A stretch of DNA of 9,144 bases from Candidatus Avelusimicrobium ruminicola (GCA_900319885.1 ONQH01000044.1:1-9144); one strand, 5' to 3'; shown: positions 1 to 7,349, counted from the stretch's first letter. Notes: generated by a model from the sequence alone, not told the origin. Program-made: numbers and translations.

Positions 1-1
1 C

Positions 2-634
2 AGTGACCCCACGCGCGGCAAATTAGCCGCCAAGCGTGCCTTGCAACAACACTGCAAACTTACGCAGGATGAAACGAAGCCGCTGGTGGGGATTGTCTCA
101 CGGTTGGACTACCAAAAAGGGTTGGATGTGGTATTAAACCTCATTGAAAAACTGCATAAGCAAGTGCAATTTGTTGTTTTGGGCAAAGGCGACCCGATGC
201 TGGAAAAAGCCTACCAAAGTTTGGCCCGTTCTTATGCGGGGTCGGTCAGTTATACCGGCCGCTTGGATGAGGAACTGGCCCATAAAATTTATGCGGGGGC
301 TGATTTGTTTTTGATGCCTTCGCGCTTTGAGCCGTGCGGACTTTCGCAACTGATTGCCATGAAGTACGGTACGTTGCCGGTGGTATCCAAAGTAGGGGGG
401 TTGGTAGACACTGTAGTAGGATTTACGGGGAAAAATGAAAATACCGCCACGGGATTTTTCATTGATTCGTTTACGGATGCCGGCATTTATAATGCGCTGG
501 TAAAGGCCCTTGCTATCTACACGAAAAACCGCGTGCTGTGGAACCGCTTGATGCGCAGCGCCATGCGTACGGATGTGTCGTGGGATAAGTCGGCCCAGAC
601 GTATTTGGAACTGTACCGCAAAACGATTGCGTAA
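2..634 (+). CDS. glgA: Glycogen/starch synthase, GT5 family (C-terminal part, 5' end beyond window)
   Basis: The frame is open from base 2 to a TAA at 632-634, giving about 210 residues. This is the second Rossmann half of a glycogen synthase, which transfers glucose from ADP- or UDP-glucose to the end of an alpha-1,4-glucan in the cytoplasm. The visible signatures are GIVSRLDYQKGLD (start of the C-terminal lobe), a FVVLGKGDP strand, YTGRLDEELAHKIYAGAD, and the nucleotide-sugar loop MPSRFEPCGLSQLIAMKYGT followed by PVVSKVGGLVDTV. All are typical of bacterial GlgA. The C-terminal SWDKSAQTYLELY helix also matches the family. GlgA is usually about 470-490 residues, so roughly 270 N-terminal residues, including the KTGGL acceptor/donor site, lie left of the window. 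The TTG at 41 is internal and not a start. The gene ends 11 bases before ftsX and seems to share its transcript, although the functions are unrelated. The identification is firm; donor specificity cannot be judged from this half. Confidence 0.93.
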   Translation, partial: SDPTRGKLAAKRALQQHCKLTQDETKPLVGIVSRLDYQKGLDVVLNLIEKLHKQVQFVVLGKGDPMLEKAYQSLARSYAGSVSYTGRLDEELAHKIYAGADLFLMPSRFEPCGLSQLIAMKYGTLPVVSKVGGLVDTVVGFTGKNENTATGFFIDSFTDAGIYNALVKALAIYTKNRVLWNRLMRSAMRTDVSWDKSAQTYLELYRKTIA

Positions 635-636
635 TG

Positions 637-641
637 AGAGG
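637..641 (+). promoter_or_regulatory. Ribosome binding site AGAGG that fixes the ftsX start
   Basis: AGAGG lies 4 bases before the ATG at 646. A competing ATG at 634 overlaps the glgA stop (TAATG) but has no purine-rich site before it. The same layout (AGAGGAATT then ATG) precedes ctpA at 2570, so this is the local style and favours 646 as the ftsX start. Confidence 0.6.
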
Positions 642-645
642 AACT

Positions 646-1431
646 ATGGACGAACTGTTTGAAGAAAAACAACCCAAAAAGAAACGCTCTTCCAAACAAG
701 TAGGGCATTTGTACCGCAAATTATTTTTGCTCGTGTTTGCAATTGCCCTTTTGGCGCAGGCTTTGTTATTTGTGGATAAGGGCCTGGGCGACTATTACAA
801 TACGCTCAAAGATTCCTTTAAGGTGATTTTGACCGTGGATGCACCGGCCGAAAGTACCGTGCTAGAACAATGGGGCCAAACACTTAACCAAAAGCAAGAT
901 ATTACCAGCGTGCGGCTTTTATCACCGGAAGATGCCCTTACCGTGGTGCGTCATAAAAATCCGCAGTTGGTGGACTCGCTGCTGCTGATGGGGAAAAACC
1001 AAATGCCGGCGTATTTTGAAATTACCCTTTCGGTACCGGCTATCAACAATATTCGTCCGTTTGTGGATAATTTGGATGCGGAATATGAGGACCTTACCCC
1101 GCATTACAACGCCCAGCACGCGCAAATGCTCTTTTATGTGGGCTTTGCCGCCAAAGCGGTACGTATATTGGGCGCCTTGGCCTTGCTGTGTTTGTTGGCT
1201 TTTATGTTTTTGGTGGAGGCCTTCCCGTACGAACAAGGCCACGCGTTGGGCGGCGTAATTTCCGGCGTGTTAGCCGGTGCTTTGTCGGCAGTTGCCTTGG
1301 GAATACTGATTTGCCCGCTGGGGCCGCTGGCGGATGTGCTAGCCTATTTTACCACGTGGCACCGCCAAGTGTTGTTGGTGGTGTGTTGCGGACTATTGGG
1401 ATGGACATTTTCTAAATGGCAAAAATTCTAG
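646..1431 (+). CDS. ftsX: FtsX-like cell division permease protein, lacking the usual TM2-TM3 loop
   Basis: A 261-residue membrane protein with FtsX topology. It has a basic cytoplasmic N-terminus (KQPKKKRSSK), TM1 at about 26-43, and an extracytoplasmic domain at about 45-165. That domain has the family's pattern: FKVILTVDAPAE, then LLSPEDAL, then PAYFEITLSVP. TM2 is at about 171-193, TM3 at about 202-223 and TM4 at about 241-255, ending in LLGWTFSKW like other FtsX tails. FtsX normally pairs with the ATPase FtsE and relays its cycle to a periplasmic coiled-coil LytM partner, which is encoded immediately downstream here and overlaps by 16 bases. Two things are odd. First, only about eight residues (PYEQGHAL) separate TM2 from TM3, where typical FtsX has a longer cytoplasmic loop with an EIxxMxLVGA-type motif. 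Second, glgA, not ftsE, is the upstream neighbour. At 261 residues it is shorter than common FtsX (about 295-350). The family call rests on topology, motifs and context. Confidence 0.85.
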   Translation: MDELFEEKQPKKKRSSKQVGHLYRKLFLLVFAIALLAQALLFVDKGLGDYYNTLKDSFKVILTVDAPAESTVLEQWGQTLNQKQDITSVRLLSPEDALTVVRHKNPQLVDSLLLMGKNQMPAYFEITLSVPAINNIRPFVDNLDAEYEDLTPHYNAQHAQMLFYVGFAAKAVRILGALALLCLLAFMFLVEAFPYEQGHALGGVISGVLAGALSAVALGILICPLGPLADVLAYFTTWHRQVLLVVCCGLLGWTFSKWQKF

Positions 1432-2561
1432 GCTTGTTAGTAGCAGTTTGGGTGTGTACTTCCTCTGCCTGGGCAGATGAAGCGGCCGACCGCAAGCAAG
1501 AACTGGCTAAACTTAAAACGCAAACGCAAAAAAAACAGGCAGAACTTAAAAAATACCGCGAACAAGAAAAGAAAATCTCCAAAGAAATTACGGCCCTGCA
1601 AAACCAAAAAGCCCAAGCCGAACGGATGAAAAATAAAGTGGAGATGGATATTTCTGTTATTGAACAAAATTTAGTATCTATTGAAGATAAACGCACCGCG
1701 CTGGAGCGCAGTATGCCCATGTGGCGCGGCCTAGTGTGGGAAGAAGTTAAAAACTATTATGTGGAGCCGGCTTGCGCGGCCTGTGTGCAAGACCGGGTGG
1801 AAACGGACCTGTTTTTGGATAGGATGCTTTCACACAAGGCGGCCTTTGCGGTGACGTTGCAAAACGAAAATAAAGAGGCCAAAGAACGTTTTGAAACATT
1901 TACCCAGCGCAATAAAACTTTGCAAGCGCAAAGTAATAAACTAAAAAAAGAACAAGCGGTTATCTCGCAATCGTTCCAAAAGAAACAGCAAGATTTAGAT
2001 GTAACCAAACGCAAAGTGGATAGCGTGCGTAAAGAAATTAACGAACTCAATAAATCCGCCTCGGAACTGAATAATTTGTTGGCCTCGTTTGAACGCAAAC
2101 GCAAAGAATCGGCCGCCAAAACTTCTACCAAAAAACCGTCCGGGCCCAAGATCAATATCCCGGCGCACTCGCTGCCGTGGCCGATACAGGGCAAAGTCAT
2201 CAGCCAATTCGGCAAAGAGTACCGCTCGGACCTGAACACCTGGATTTTTAGAGACGGTATTAAAATTGCCGGCGCGTCCGGCGCGTCCGTACGGGCCAGT
2301 GCGGCCGGAAGCATCATTTATGCCGGTCCGTTTCGGTCCTACGGCAACGTGGTGATTATAGACCACGCCAAAGGATTTTTTACCATTTACGGATTTTTGA
2401 AAGAAATTCGGGTTTCCGTCGGCGATAAAGTAGAAACGCAAGGCGTAGTGGGAACGGTGGGGAAAGATACCCAATCTTCCTCCGGCACCGGGCAAAGCGC
2501 GGTGTATTTTGAAATCCGTCAGGGTACTACGGCGGTAGATCCGCTAGATTGGCTTAAATAA
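1416..2561 (+). CDS. envC: EnvC-like murein hydrolase activator: coiled coil plus degenerate LytM (M23) domain
   Basis: A 381-residue periplasmic protein. Residues 1-20 are a signal peptide with an AWA|DE cleavage site. Two long charged coiled-coil stretches follow (about 22-100 and 135-235), rich in K, E, Q and L, then a KKPSGPK linker and a LytM fold from LPWPIQGKVISQFG (about 253) to the end. The catalytic residues of active M23 peptidases are missing. The HxxxD pair is replaced by R279 and K283 (FRDGIKI), the tyrosine-loop histidine is absent (TIYGFLK), and the final HxH is A362-V-Y364 (AVYFEIR). E. coli EnvC is degenerate in the same way (YFEIRR near its end) and acts by opening amidases under FtsEX control; the same role is inferred here. 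There is a C120-A-A-C123 pair in the break between the two coils. No good ribosome binding site precedes the start, and the gene overlaps ftsX by 16 bases, which suggests translational coupling. Confidence 0.88.
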   Translation: MAKILGLLVAVWVCTSSAWADEAADRKQELAKLKTQTQKKQAELKKYREQEKKISKEITALQNQKAQAERMKNKVEMDISVIEQNLVSIEDKRTALERSMPMWRGLVWEEVKNYYVEPACAACVQDRVETDLFLDRMLSHKAAFAVTLQNENKEAKERFETFTQRNKTLQAQSNKLKKEQAVISQSFQKKQQDLDVTKRKVDSVRKEINELNKSASELNNLLASFERKRKESAAKTSTKKPSGPKINIPAHSLPWPIQGKVISQFGKEYRSDLNTWIFRDGIKIAGASGASVRASAAGSIIYAGPFRSYGNVVIIDHAKGFFTIYGFLKEIRVSVGDKVETQGVVGTVGKDTQSSSGTGQSAVYFEIRQGTTAVDPLDWLK

Positions 2562-2569
2562 GAGGAATT

Positions 2570-3919
2570 ATGAACAGAAAAAAATTAAATAAACTTGTCG
2601 CGTGGTCGGCTGTGTTATTTTTTATAGGGACGTTATTTCCGTATGCGTATGGCGCAGTGGATGGAAGTTTGCGTAAACTGCGTACACTGGTAGACGTGTT
2701 GGAATTTGTCAAAGAAAACTACGTGGAAGCCACCGATACTGACCAGTTGGTGTCCGGCGCGATTAAGGGCGTGGTGGAAGAACTGGATGATTTTTCCTCG
2801 TATTTGGACCCGAAAGATTATAAGGAACTTAAAAATGACACGAAGGGGGAATTTGGCGGCGTAGGGATGCGCTTGCAAAAAGTGGACGGATTTATTACCG
2901 TGATGACCCCCATGCCGGGAACGCCGGCCTTCAAAGCGGGGATTATGCCGCAGGACCGCATTTTGTTTGTAGATGATAAAGACGTGTCTGATTTGAAATT
3001 GGACGAAGCCGTAGCCCTCATGCGCGGAAAAGCCGGCAGCAAAGTAAAATTTACCATAAGCCGCAAAAATAAAGACGGCGAATACGAAAAATTGCCCGAT
3101 ATTACCCTCAAGCGCGATATTATCGTGCCGGAAGTGGTCTATCATCGTATGCTGCCCGACCACGTGGGGTATATCTACTTGGTGGATTTTTCGGGCCACA
3201 GCAGTGACGAAATGAAAAAGGCCTTGGCCGATTTGTCCAAGCAGGGCATGAAGTCGCTCGTGTTGGATTTGCGCTTTAACCCCGGGGGCCTGTTAACGGG
3301 TGCGGTGGATATTGCCAAACTCTTTCTGCCCGACGGGGAAATGATTGTATACACCCAAGGGCGCAAGCCGGAATATTACCAAGAATATAAGACGTCCGGC
3401 GACCCGTTATACCCCGATATCCCCTTGGCGGTGCTCATTAACCAGGGCTCAGCCAGTGCCAGCGAAATCGTCTCCGGTGCTTTACAGGACAATCACCGCG
3501 CGGTAATTGTGGGCCAACGCTCTTTTGGCAAAGCCAGCGTGCAGCAAGTGATGCCATTATCGGGCGGGGCGGGCCTTCGTTTGACGATTGCCAAATACTA
3601 TACGCCTTCGGGCAAACTGATTCAACGCAATTACCGCGATAAAACCAAAGCCGAAGAAGGCGGCATCTTCCCGGATGTAGAGGTGGAATTTGCACCGGAA
3701 GAAGAAGCTAAAGTTTTTATGCAGTACAATGACATTGTATATACGCCGGGTAAAGCGGCCAAACAACCCGAATTTAAGGTAAAAGACCCTGTCTTGGAAC
3801 AAGCGGTTGAAATTTTAACGGGGAAAATCTCCCTGGAAGAAGCCCAAGCCAAGGCAAAGCAAGCACGCCAGGAAAAAGAAAAGGCCGCTGAAAAGAAAGA
3901 CGATAAAAAAGCAAAATAA
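2570..3919 (+). CDS. ctpA: C-terminal processing serine protease, S41 family, with PDZ domain
   Basis: A 449-residue exported protease that trims or degrades envelope proteins from unstructured C-termini. A signal peptide or membrane anchor covers about residues 7-29 (LVAWSAVLFFIGTLFPYAYG). A helical segment with the DDFSSYLDPKDY motif follows, then a PDZ domain at about 94-172 (GVGMRL, PAFKAGI, DRILFVDDKDV, EAVALMRGKAG) and the S41 core. The catalytic serine is S296 in GSASASEI and the general-base lysine is K321 in SFGKASVQ, 25 residues later as in E. coli Tsp. D307 sits where Tsp has D441. RFNPGG and YYTPSGKLIQ are further family marks. The C-terminal tail (about 425-449) is a run of K, E, A and D of low complexity. 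AGAGGA lies just before the ATG and the gene begins 8 bases after the envC-like stop. In several bacteria CtpA-type proteases sit next to FtsEX/LytM genes and process hydrolases or their activators, so EnvC is a plausible client (inference). Confidence 0.95.
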   Translation: MNRKKLNKLVAWSAVLFFIGTLFPYAYGAVDGSLRKLRTLVDVLEFVKENYVEATDTDQLVSGAIKGVVEELDDFSSYLDPKDYKELKNDTKGEFGGVGMRLQKVDGFITVMTPMPGTPAFKAGIMPQDRILFVDDKDVSDLKLDEAVALMRGKAGSKVKFTISRKNKDGEYEKLPDITLKRDIIVPEVVYHRMLPDHVGYIYLVDFSGHSSDEMKKALADLSKQGMKSLVLDLRFNPGGLLTGAVDIAKLFLPDGEMIVYTQGRKPEYYQEYKTSGDPLYPDIPLAVLINQGSASASEIVSGALQDNHRAVIVGQRSFGKASVQQVMPLSGGAGLRLTIAKYYTPSGKLIQRNYRDKTKAEEGGIFPDVEVEFAPEEEAKVFMQYNDIVYTPGKAAKQPEFKVKDPVLEQAVEILTGKISLEEAQAKAKQARQEKEKAAEKKDDKKAK

Positions 3920-3921
3920 CT

Positions 3922-4938
3922 ATGAAACAAGCATTTACCATTTTAGGGATTGAGTCTACGTGCGATGAAACTTCCGCCGCGGTTTTACAAGACGGTAAAA
4001 AGTTGCTTAGCAACGTGATTTATTCCCAAATAGACGAACACAAAAAATATCACGGGGTTGTGCCGGAGCTGGCCAGCCGGGCCCACGCGGCCAAAATTGC
4101 TACGGTCATTGAGGAAGCGTTGCAAAATTATACGATTGATTGCGTGGCGTTTGCCAGCGGGCCGGGGTTGCCGGGCGGACTGATGGTAGGGCGTGTAGCG
4201 GCCGAAACGTTGGCCGCGTACAAACAAGTGCCGCTGGTGGGCGTGAACCATTTGGAAGGACATATTTTTGCGTGCGATTTTGAAAACGGCGAAGTTAAAA
4301 ACCGCTTGCAATTCCCGTTAGTGGCGTTGGTAGTATCGGGCGGTCACACGGAACTTTGGTACGTTAAAAATTACGGACAATATAAGGTACTGGGCAAAAC
4401 GCGGGATGATGCCGCCGGGGAAGCCTTTGATAAGGTAGCCAAACTGTTGGGACTGCCCTACCCGGGCGGACCGCAAGTGTCGGCCCAAGCGTTAAAAGGC
4501 CGGCGTGATGCCATTGCGTTTCCGCGGCCGTTGTTGCCGGGCACGTGGGAATTTTCGTTTAGCGGAATCAAAACCGCGGTCAGTTATTATTTGCGCGATC
4601 ACCAAAATTTTAGTATACCGGATGTATGCGCCAGTTTTGAAACTGCCATGGTGGATACGCTAGTTACCAAGACGCTGCTGGCGGCTAAAAAATATAAGGT
4701 AAATTATATCGCGGTAGGGGGCGGCGTGGCGGCCAATAGTTTACTGCGTGAAACCATGCAAGCACGCGCCCAAGAACAAGGCAAAACGGTGTTTTTCGTG
4801 GAGCGCAAATTATCTTCGGATAATGCCGCTATGATTGCATTAGCGGCGTATAAAAAGTTAGAATATGCCCAACAAACGGGTAAACCGTTTAAGGCCAATA
4901 TAGATATAGACCCTAATATGAAAGTACGCAGTTGGTAG
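3922..4938 (+). CDS. tsaD: tRNA N6-adenosine threonylcarbamoyltransferase TsaD
   Basis: A 338-residue Kae1/TsaD/YgjD protein of normal length. It transfers the threonylcarbamoyl group from TC-AMP to A37 of tRNAs that read ANN codons, working with TsaB and TsaE in the cytoplasm. Landmarks are GIESTCDETSAAV near the N-terminus, GVVPELASRAHA, the metal-binding histidines H110 and H114 in NHLEGH, the VVSGGHTEL nucleotide loop, DDAAGEAFDKVAKLLGLPYPGGP, FSFSGIKTAV, VGGGVAANSLLR, and D300 in SSDNAAMIA, the third metal ligand. The usual TxGPGLxGxLxVG loop appears as SGPGLPGGLMVG. The start is only 2 bases after the ctpA stop and has no clear Shine-Dalgarno sequence, so translation is probably coupled to ctpA. 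The gene is an essential housekeeping function with no known link to its envelope neighbours. The identification is very secure. Confidence 0.97.
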   Translation: MKQAFTILGIESTCDETSAAVLQDGKKLLSNVIYSQIDEHKKYHGVVPELASRAHAAKIATVIEEALQNYTIDCVAFASGPGLPGGLMVGRVAAETLAAYKQVPLVGVNHLEGHIFACDFENGEVKNRLQFPLVALVVSGGHTELWYVKNYGQYKVLGKTRDDAAGEAFDKVAKLLGLPYPGGPQVSAQALKGRRDAIAFPRPLLPGTWEFSFSGIKTAVSYYLRDHQNFSIPDVCASFETAMVDTLVTKTLLAAKKYKVNYIAVGGGVAANSLLRETMQARAQEQGKTVFFVERKLSSDNAAMIALAAYKKLEYAQQTGKPFKANIDIDPNMKVRSW

Positions 4939-4941
4939 TAC

Positions 4942-4947
4942 AAGGAG
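4942..4947 (+). promoter_or_regulatory. Strong ribosome binding site AAGGAG for the solute-binding-protein gene
   Basis: AAGGAG lies 6 bases before the ATG at 4954, the best Shine-Dalgarno match in the block. Reading upstream in the same frame, the first stop is the TAG of tsaD at 4936-4938. The gene therefore cannot have a longer N-terminus, and the absence of a signal peptide downstream is not an annotation error. Confidence 0.75.
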
Positions 4948-4953
4948 TGGGAA

Positions 4954-6159
4954 ATGATTTTATGGACAATGCCCGATGCCGGGGACCAAACGAAGGAAAC
5001 GTATGCGTCTTTCTTAAATTTGTTTAAGAAAGAAAACCCGCATATTCCTGTATCGGTGCGTGTGTTTACGCGTAACGTACTTTGGCGCCGGATGTTTACG
5101 ATTAAGCACCCTACTTACGAAGAAGAAGTGCCGGATATTATTCAAATTCCGCATTATTGGACGGCCCTTTTGGTGCGTGAAGGCGTGGCGGAAAATCTTT
5201 CCCAGCTGGACCCGGGTCTCTCGCTTTCTACGTGTTTGGCTCCGCTCAAAAATCATTGTTATAAACCGGGCACCAAAGATATTTATTCTTACCCGTGGTG
5301 GTTTGATATTAGTGCCTTGCACTACCGGGCCGACCACTTAAAATTAGTCACAAATACCCCCGAGAAAGACTTAGCCACTTGGGACGGTTTTTTGAAAATT
5401 TGCGCGGCCCTGCGGGAGCAGTTCAAAGACGTGCCGGGGTATTATCCGGTACAAAATGGCGACTGGCGCGGCTCGCTTTCCATGCGTAGTGCGCTGCCGT
5501 GTGTGTGGGGGCGCGGGGTAGATTTGCTGACGGAAGATTTGAAACAAACCTCGGTATCTTCCAAAGCCTTTAAGGAAGGCCTGCGCGATTATGTAAACTT
5601 GGCTATTCATAATTTTATGCCCATTTTGCGTGAGCGCGGCTCTTTGGGTACGATGGTATCCGGCAAGGCCAGTTTAATGCTTTCGCGCAAATTGGGGCTT
5701 AGCACGTTTGATGCGCGGCGCGGTATGCAGGTGCATACGGTACCGGTGCCTTCTACGGGGGAAATTTCCGCGGCGTATATGTCGGGGATGAATTTATTTA
5801 TCAACACGCGTTCCCAACATAAAAAAGAAGCCCTTGCCTTTATTAAATTTTGCGCCCGGCCGGAAATTCAGGTGCACTACGCTAAACTGCTGGAAGTGTT
5901 CCCCGCGTTTGAAGATGCCCTGGAACTTTTTATGCTTTCTTCCAGCCGGCGGTTGCATATCTATGGGGGAATTTTAGCCCGTGCGCGCACCTTGCCCAAC
6001 ATTACCATTATGGGAACCATTATGGAAATTTTGAAACGCATTTTGGCGGTATGCGCTACCCAAATTGTAGAAGGGCGTTTTACGCAAGCGTCGCTGGACC
6101 GCGAACTGGATTTAGCCGCCAAAGAAATAGAATATCTGCTTTCTATCTATGAGAGTTAA
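4954..6159 (+). CDS. Family-1 (MalE-like) solute-binding protein without signal peptide
   Basis: A 401-residue protein with the fold marks of carbohydrate ABC-transporter binding proteins. The first strand (ILWTMPDAGDQTKETY) leads to a helix, FKKENPHIPVSVRVF, then PDIIQIPHYWTALLVREG, YSYPWWFDISALHYRADHL (about 111-129; the hinge region, normally YGVPW..D...LYYN), WDGFLKICAALRE, and late MSGMNLFINTRSQHKKEALAFIKFC (about 276-300). The C-terminal helices end in EIEYLLSIYES. Its length equals a mature binding protein, and nothing precedes the first strand: no hydrophobic segment and no lipobox. The ribosome binding site and upstream stop confirm the start. It should therefore stay in the cytoplasm, and its six cysteines are compatible with that. 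No permease or ATPase genes are nearby. The gene ends 2 bases before a GAF-GAF-GGDEF gene, so a role as an intracellular ligand sensor for that protein is suggested. The ligand is unknown, although a sugar is typical for the family. Confidence 0.75.
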   Translation: MILWTMPDAGDQTKETYASFLNLFKKENPHIPVSVRVFTRNVLWRRMFTIKHPTYEEEVPDIIQIPHYWTALLVREGVAENLSQLDPGLSLSTCLAPLKNHCYKPGTKDIYSYPWWFDISALHYRADHLKLVTNTPEKDLATWDGFLKICAALREQFKDVPGYYPVQNGDWRGSLSMRSALPCVWGRGVDLLTEDLKQTSVSSKAFKEGLRDYVNLAIHNFMPILRERGSLGTMVSGKASLMLSRKLGLSTFDARRGMQVHTVPVPSTGEISAAYMSGMNLFINTRSQHKKEALAFIKFCARPEIQVHYAKLLEVFPAFEDALELFMLSSSRRLHIYGGILARARTLPNITIMGTIMEILKRILAVCATQIVEGRFTQASLDRELDLAAKEIEYLLSIYES

Positions 6160-6161
6160 TT

Positions 6162-7349
6162 ATGTTTGATAAGAAATCCTATACCGTTTATAAATTTCAT
6201 AAGCAACTAAATCAAGCATTTCAAAATAAGCGCGAACTGCTGGAAAGTGCCTTGCCTGTTTTGCGTAATTTATTTAAGTTGGACCGCATTTACTTTTTTG
6301 ATTGGCAGCAGGAACGGGCCATTTTGTCTTTGCGTATGATGTGCAAAAAAGAATATTGCATGGACAAACAGGAAGATATTTCCGTGATTGGGGAGTCCAA
6401 CTTTTTGCGTAAATTATTGCAAGAGGGACTCACCGAAACCGCCGATTTAAGTTACCCCGCTATTTACGTGTTACTCAAATGGCAACGCCCCAGTATGGAG
6501 TTAAAAGGCGGCGAAGTGCGTACCTACATGCAAGACAAAGTAGGCGTACTGCGCTTGGAGCGGTTTAATAAAAAGCGTGCGTTTAGCGCACAGGAAAAAG
6601 AACTCATCAAAGCGCTTGGGCAAGAAATTTCGCACAATTTGCGCAATACCGAAATTGACCAAGCCAAAAACCAACGCCTTAATGTTTCTACCGCACTAAA
6701 CGATTTGTCTACAGTGTTTGCCTCGTCGCTACGGTTGGATGACGGGTTGGAACTTATTTTGCAAGGGGTCCAAAAATATTTCCGCTTTGACCGCGTGCGC
6801 TTGTATTTGACCGACGCTTACGCGCGGCGTATTAAAAGTGTGCTTAGCGTAGATATTTCCGGGCAGGTTACCCGCCAAACCGGCGACGAAATTACCGCGC
6901 CGGAACAGGGCATTTTGAAGGAAGTATTTGATGCCGGGGTGACATACCGCTCTACGCGCAGTGTCATTTATATTCCGCTTAAAGTACAGCGCAGCAAAGT
7001 AGGTTTTTTGGCGTTTGATAATGTGCTTTCCCGCCGGCAAATTGGGTATTTAGATTTTATTTCACTCCAGCAATTTGCCTCGCAAATGGCCTTGTCTATT
7101 GACAATGCCCGCCTGTTTGAACGGGTGCAGGAACTTTCCAACTATGACGAACTGACCCACTTGCCGGTGCGACGGTATTTTAATGAAAAATTTGCCGAAG
7201 AAATGTACCGTGCCAAACGCTTTGATTTAACGCTTTCGCTACTGATTTTAGATATTGATTTCTTCAAACAAATCAACGATAATTACGGTCACGTACCAGT
7301 TTGTGCCAGACGGATGTGCCTTGCCGTTTTGGCGGCGACGAAATGGTGA
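6162..7349 (+). CDS. GAF-GAF-GGDEF signalling protein, frameshifted inside the GGDEF domain (main reading frame)
   Basis: A 395-residue frame, with GAGAG 6 bases before the ATG. No signal peptide or membrane segment is seen, so it is cytoplasmic. Residues about 15-165 look like a divergent GAF domain (LPVLRNLFKLDRIYFFDW, DKVGVLRLERF, FSAQEKELIKALGQEISHNL). Residues about 175-320 are a clearer GAF domain (FRFDRVRLYLTD, SVIYIPLKVQRSKVGFLAFDN, QQFASQMALSIDNARLFERV). The GGDEF domain begins at about 329 with DELTHLPVRRYF and LDIDFFKQINDNYGH (D364, D366, H377), where D364 is expected to bind magnesium. After YGHV the frame runs into unrelated sequence and stops, because about 43 bases carrying the GDxxL helix are missing. 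The rest of the domain continues in another frame from 7301. Intact relatives make c-di-GMP from two GTP. This frame alone lacks the GGDEF loop and should not be catalytic, but its GAF domains may still bind ligands or dimerise. Confidence 0.75.
   Translation: MFDKKSYTVYKFHKQLNQAFQNKRELLESALPVLRNLFKLDRIYFFDWQQERAILSLRMMCKKEYCMDKQEDISVIGESNFLRKLLQEGLTETADLSYPAIYVLLKWQRPSMELKGGEVRTYMQDKVGVLRLERFNKKRAFSAQEKELIKALGQEISHNLRNTEIDQAKNQRLNVSTALNDLSTVFASSLRLDDGLELILQGVQKYFRFDRVRLYLTDAYARRIKSVLSVDISGQVTRQTGDEITAPEQGILKEVFDAGVTYRSTRSVIYIPLKVQRSKVGFLAFDNVLSRRQIGYLDFISLQQFASQMALSIDNARLFERVQELSNYDELTHLPVRRYFNEKFAEEMYRAKRFDLTLSLLILDIDFFKQINDNYGHVPVCARRMCLAVLAATKW

Noticed and set aside
634..636. ATG overlapping the glgA stop as the ftsX start
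   Set aside because: No ribosome binding site precedes it, whereas AGAGG sits 4 bases before the ATG at 646.
1757..2495. Two overlapping antisense open frames (186 and 166 codons) opposite the envC-like gene
   Set aside because: Both mirror the codon bias of the coiled-coil/LytM gene; the encoded sequences show no family features.
2633..3199. Long antisense open frame (188 codons) opposite ctpA
   Set aside because: It lies fully inside a certain S41 protease gene and is composition-driven; no ribosome binding site and no recognisable domain.
7290..7349. Programmed ribosomal frameshift in the GGDEF gene
   Set aside because: No slippery heptamer or downstream structure is apparent, and the conserved GDxxL helix is physically missing, so a shift would not restore a complete domain.
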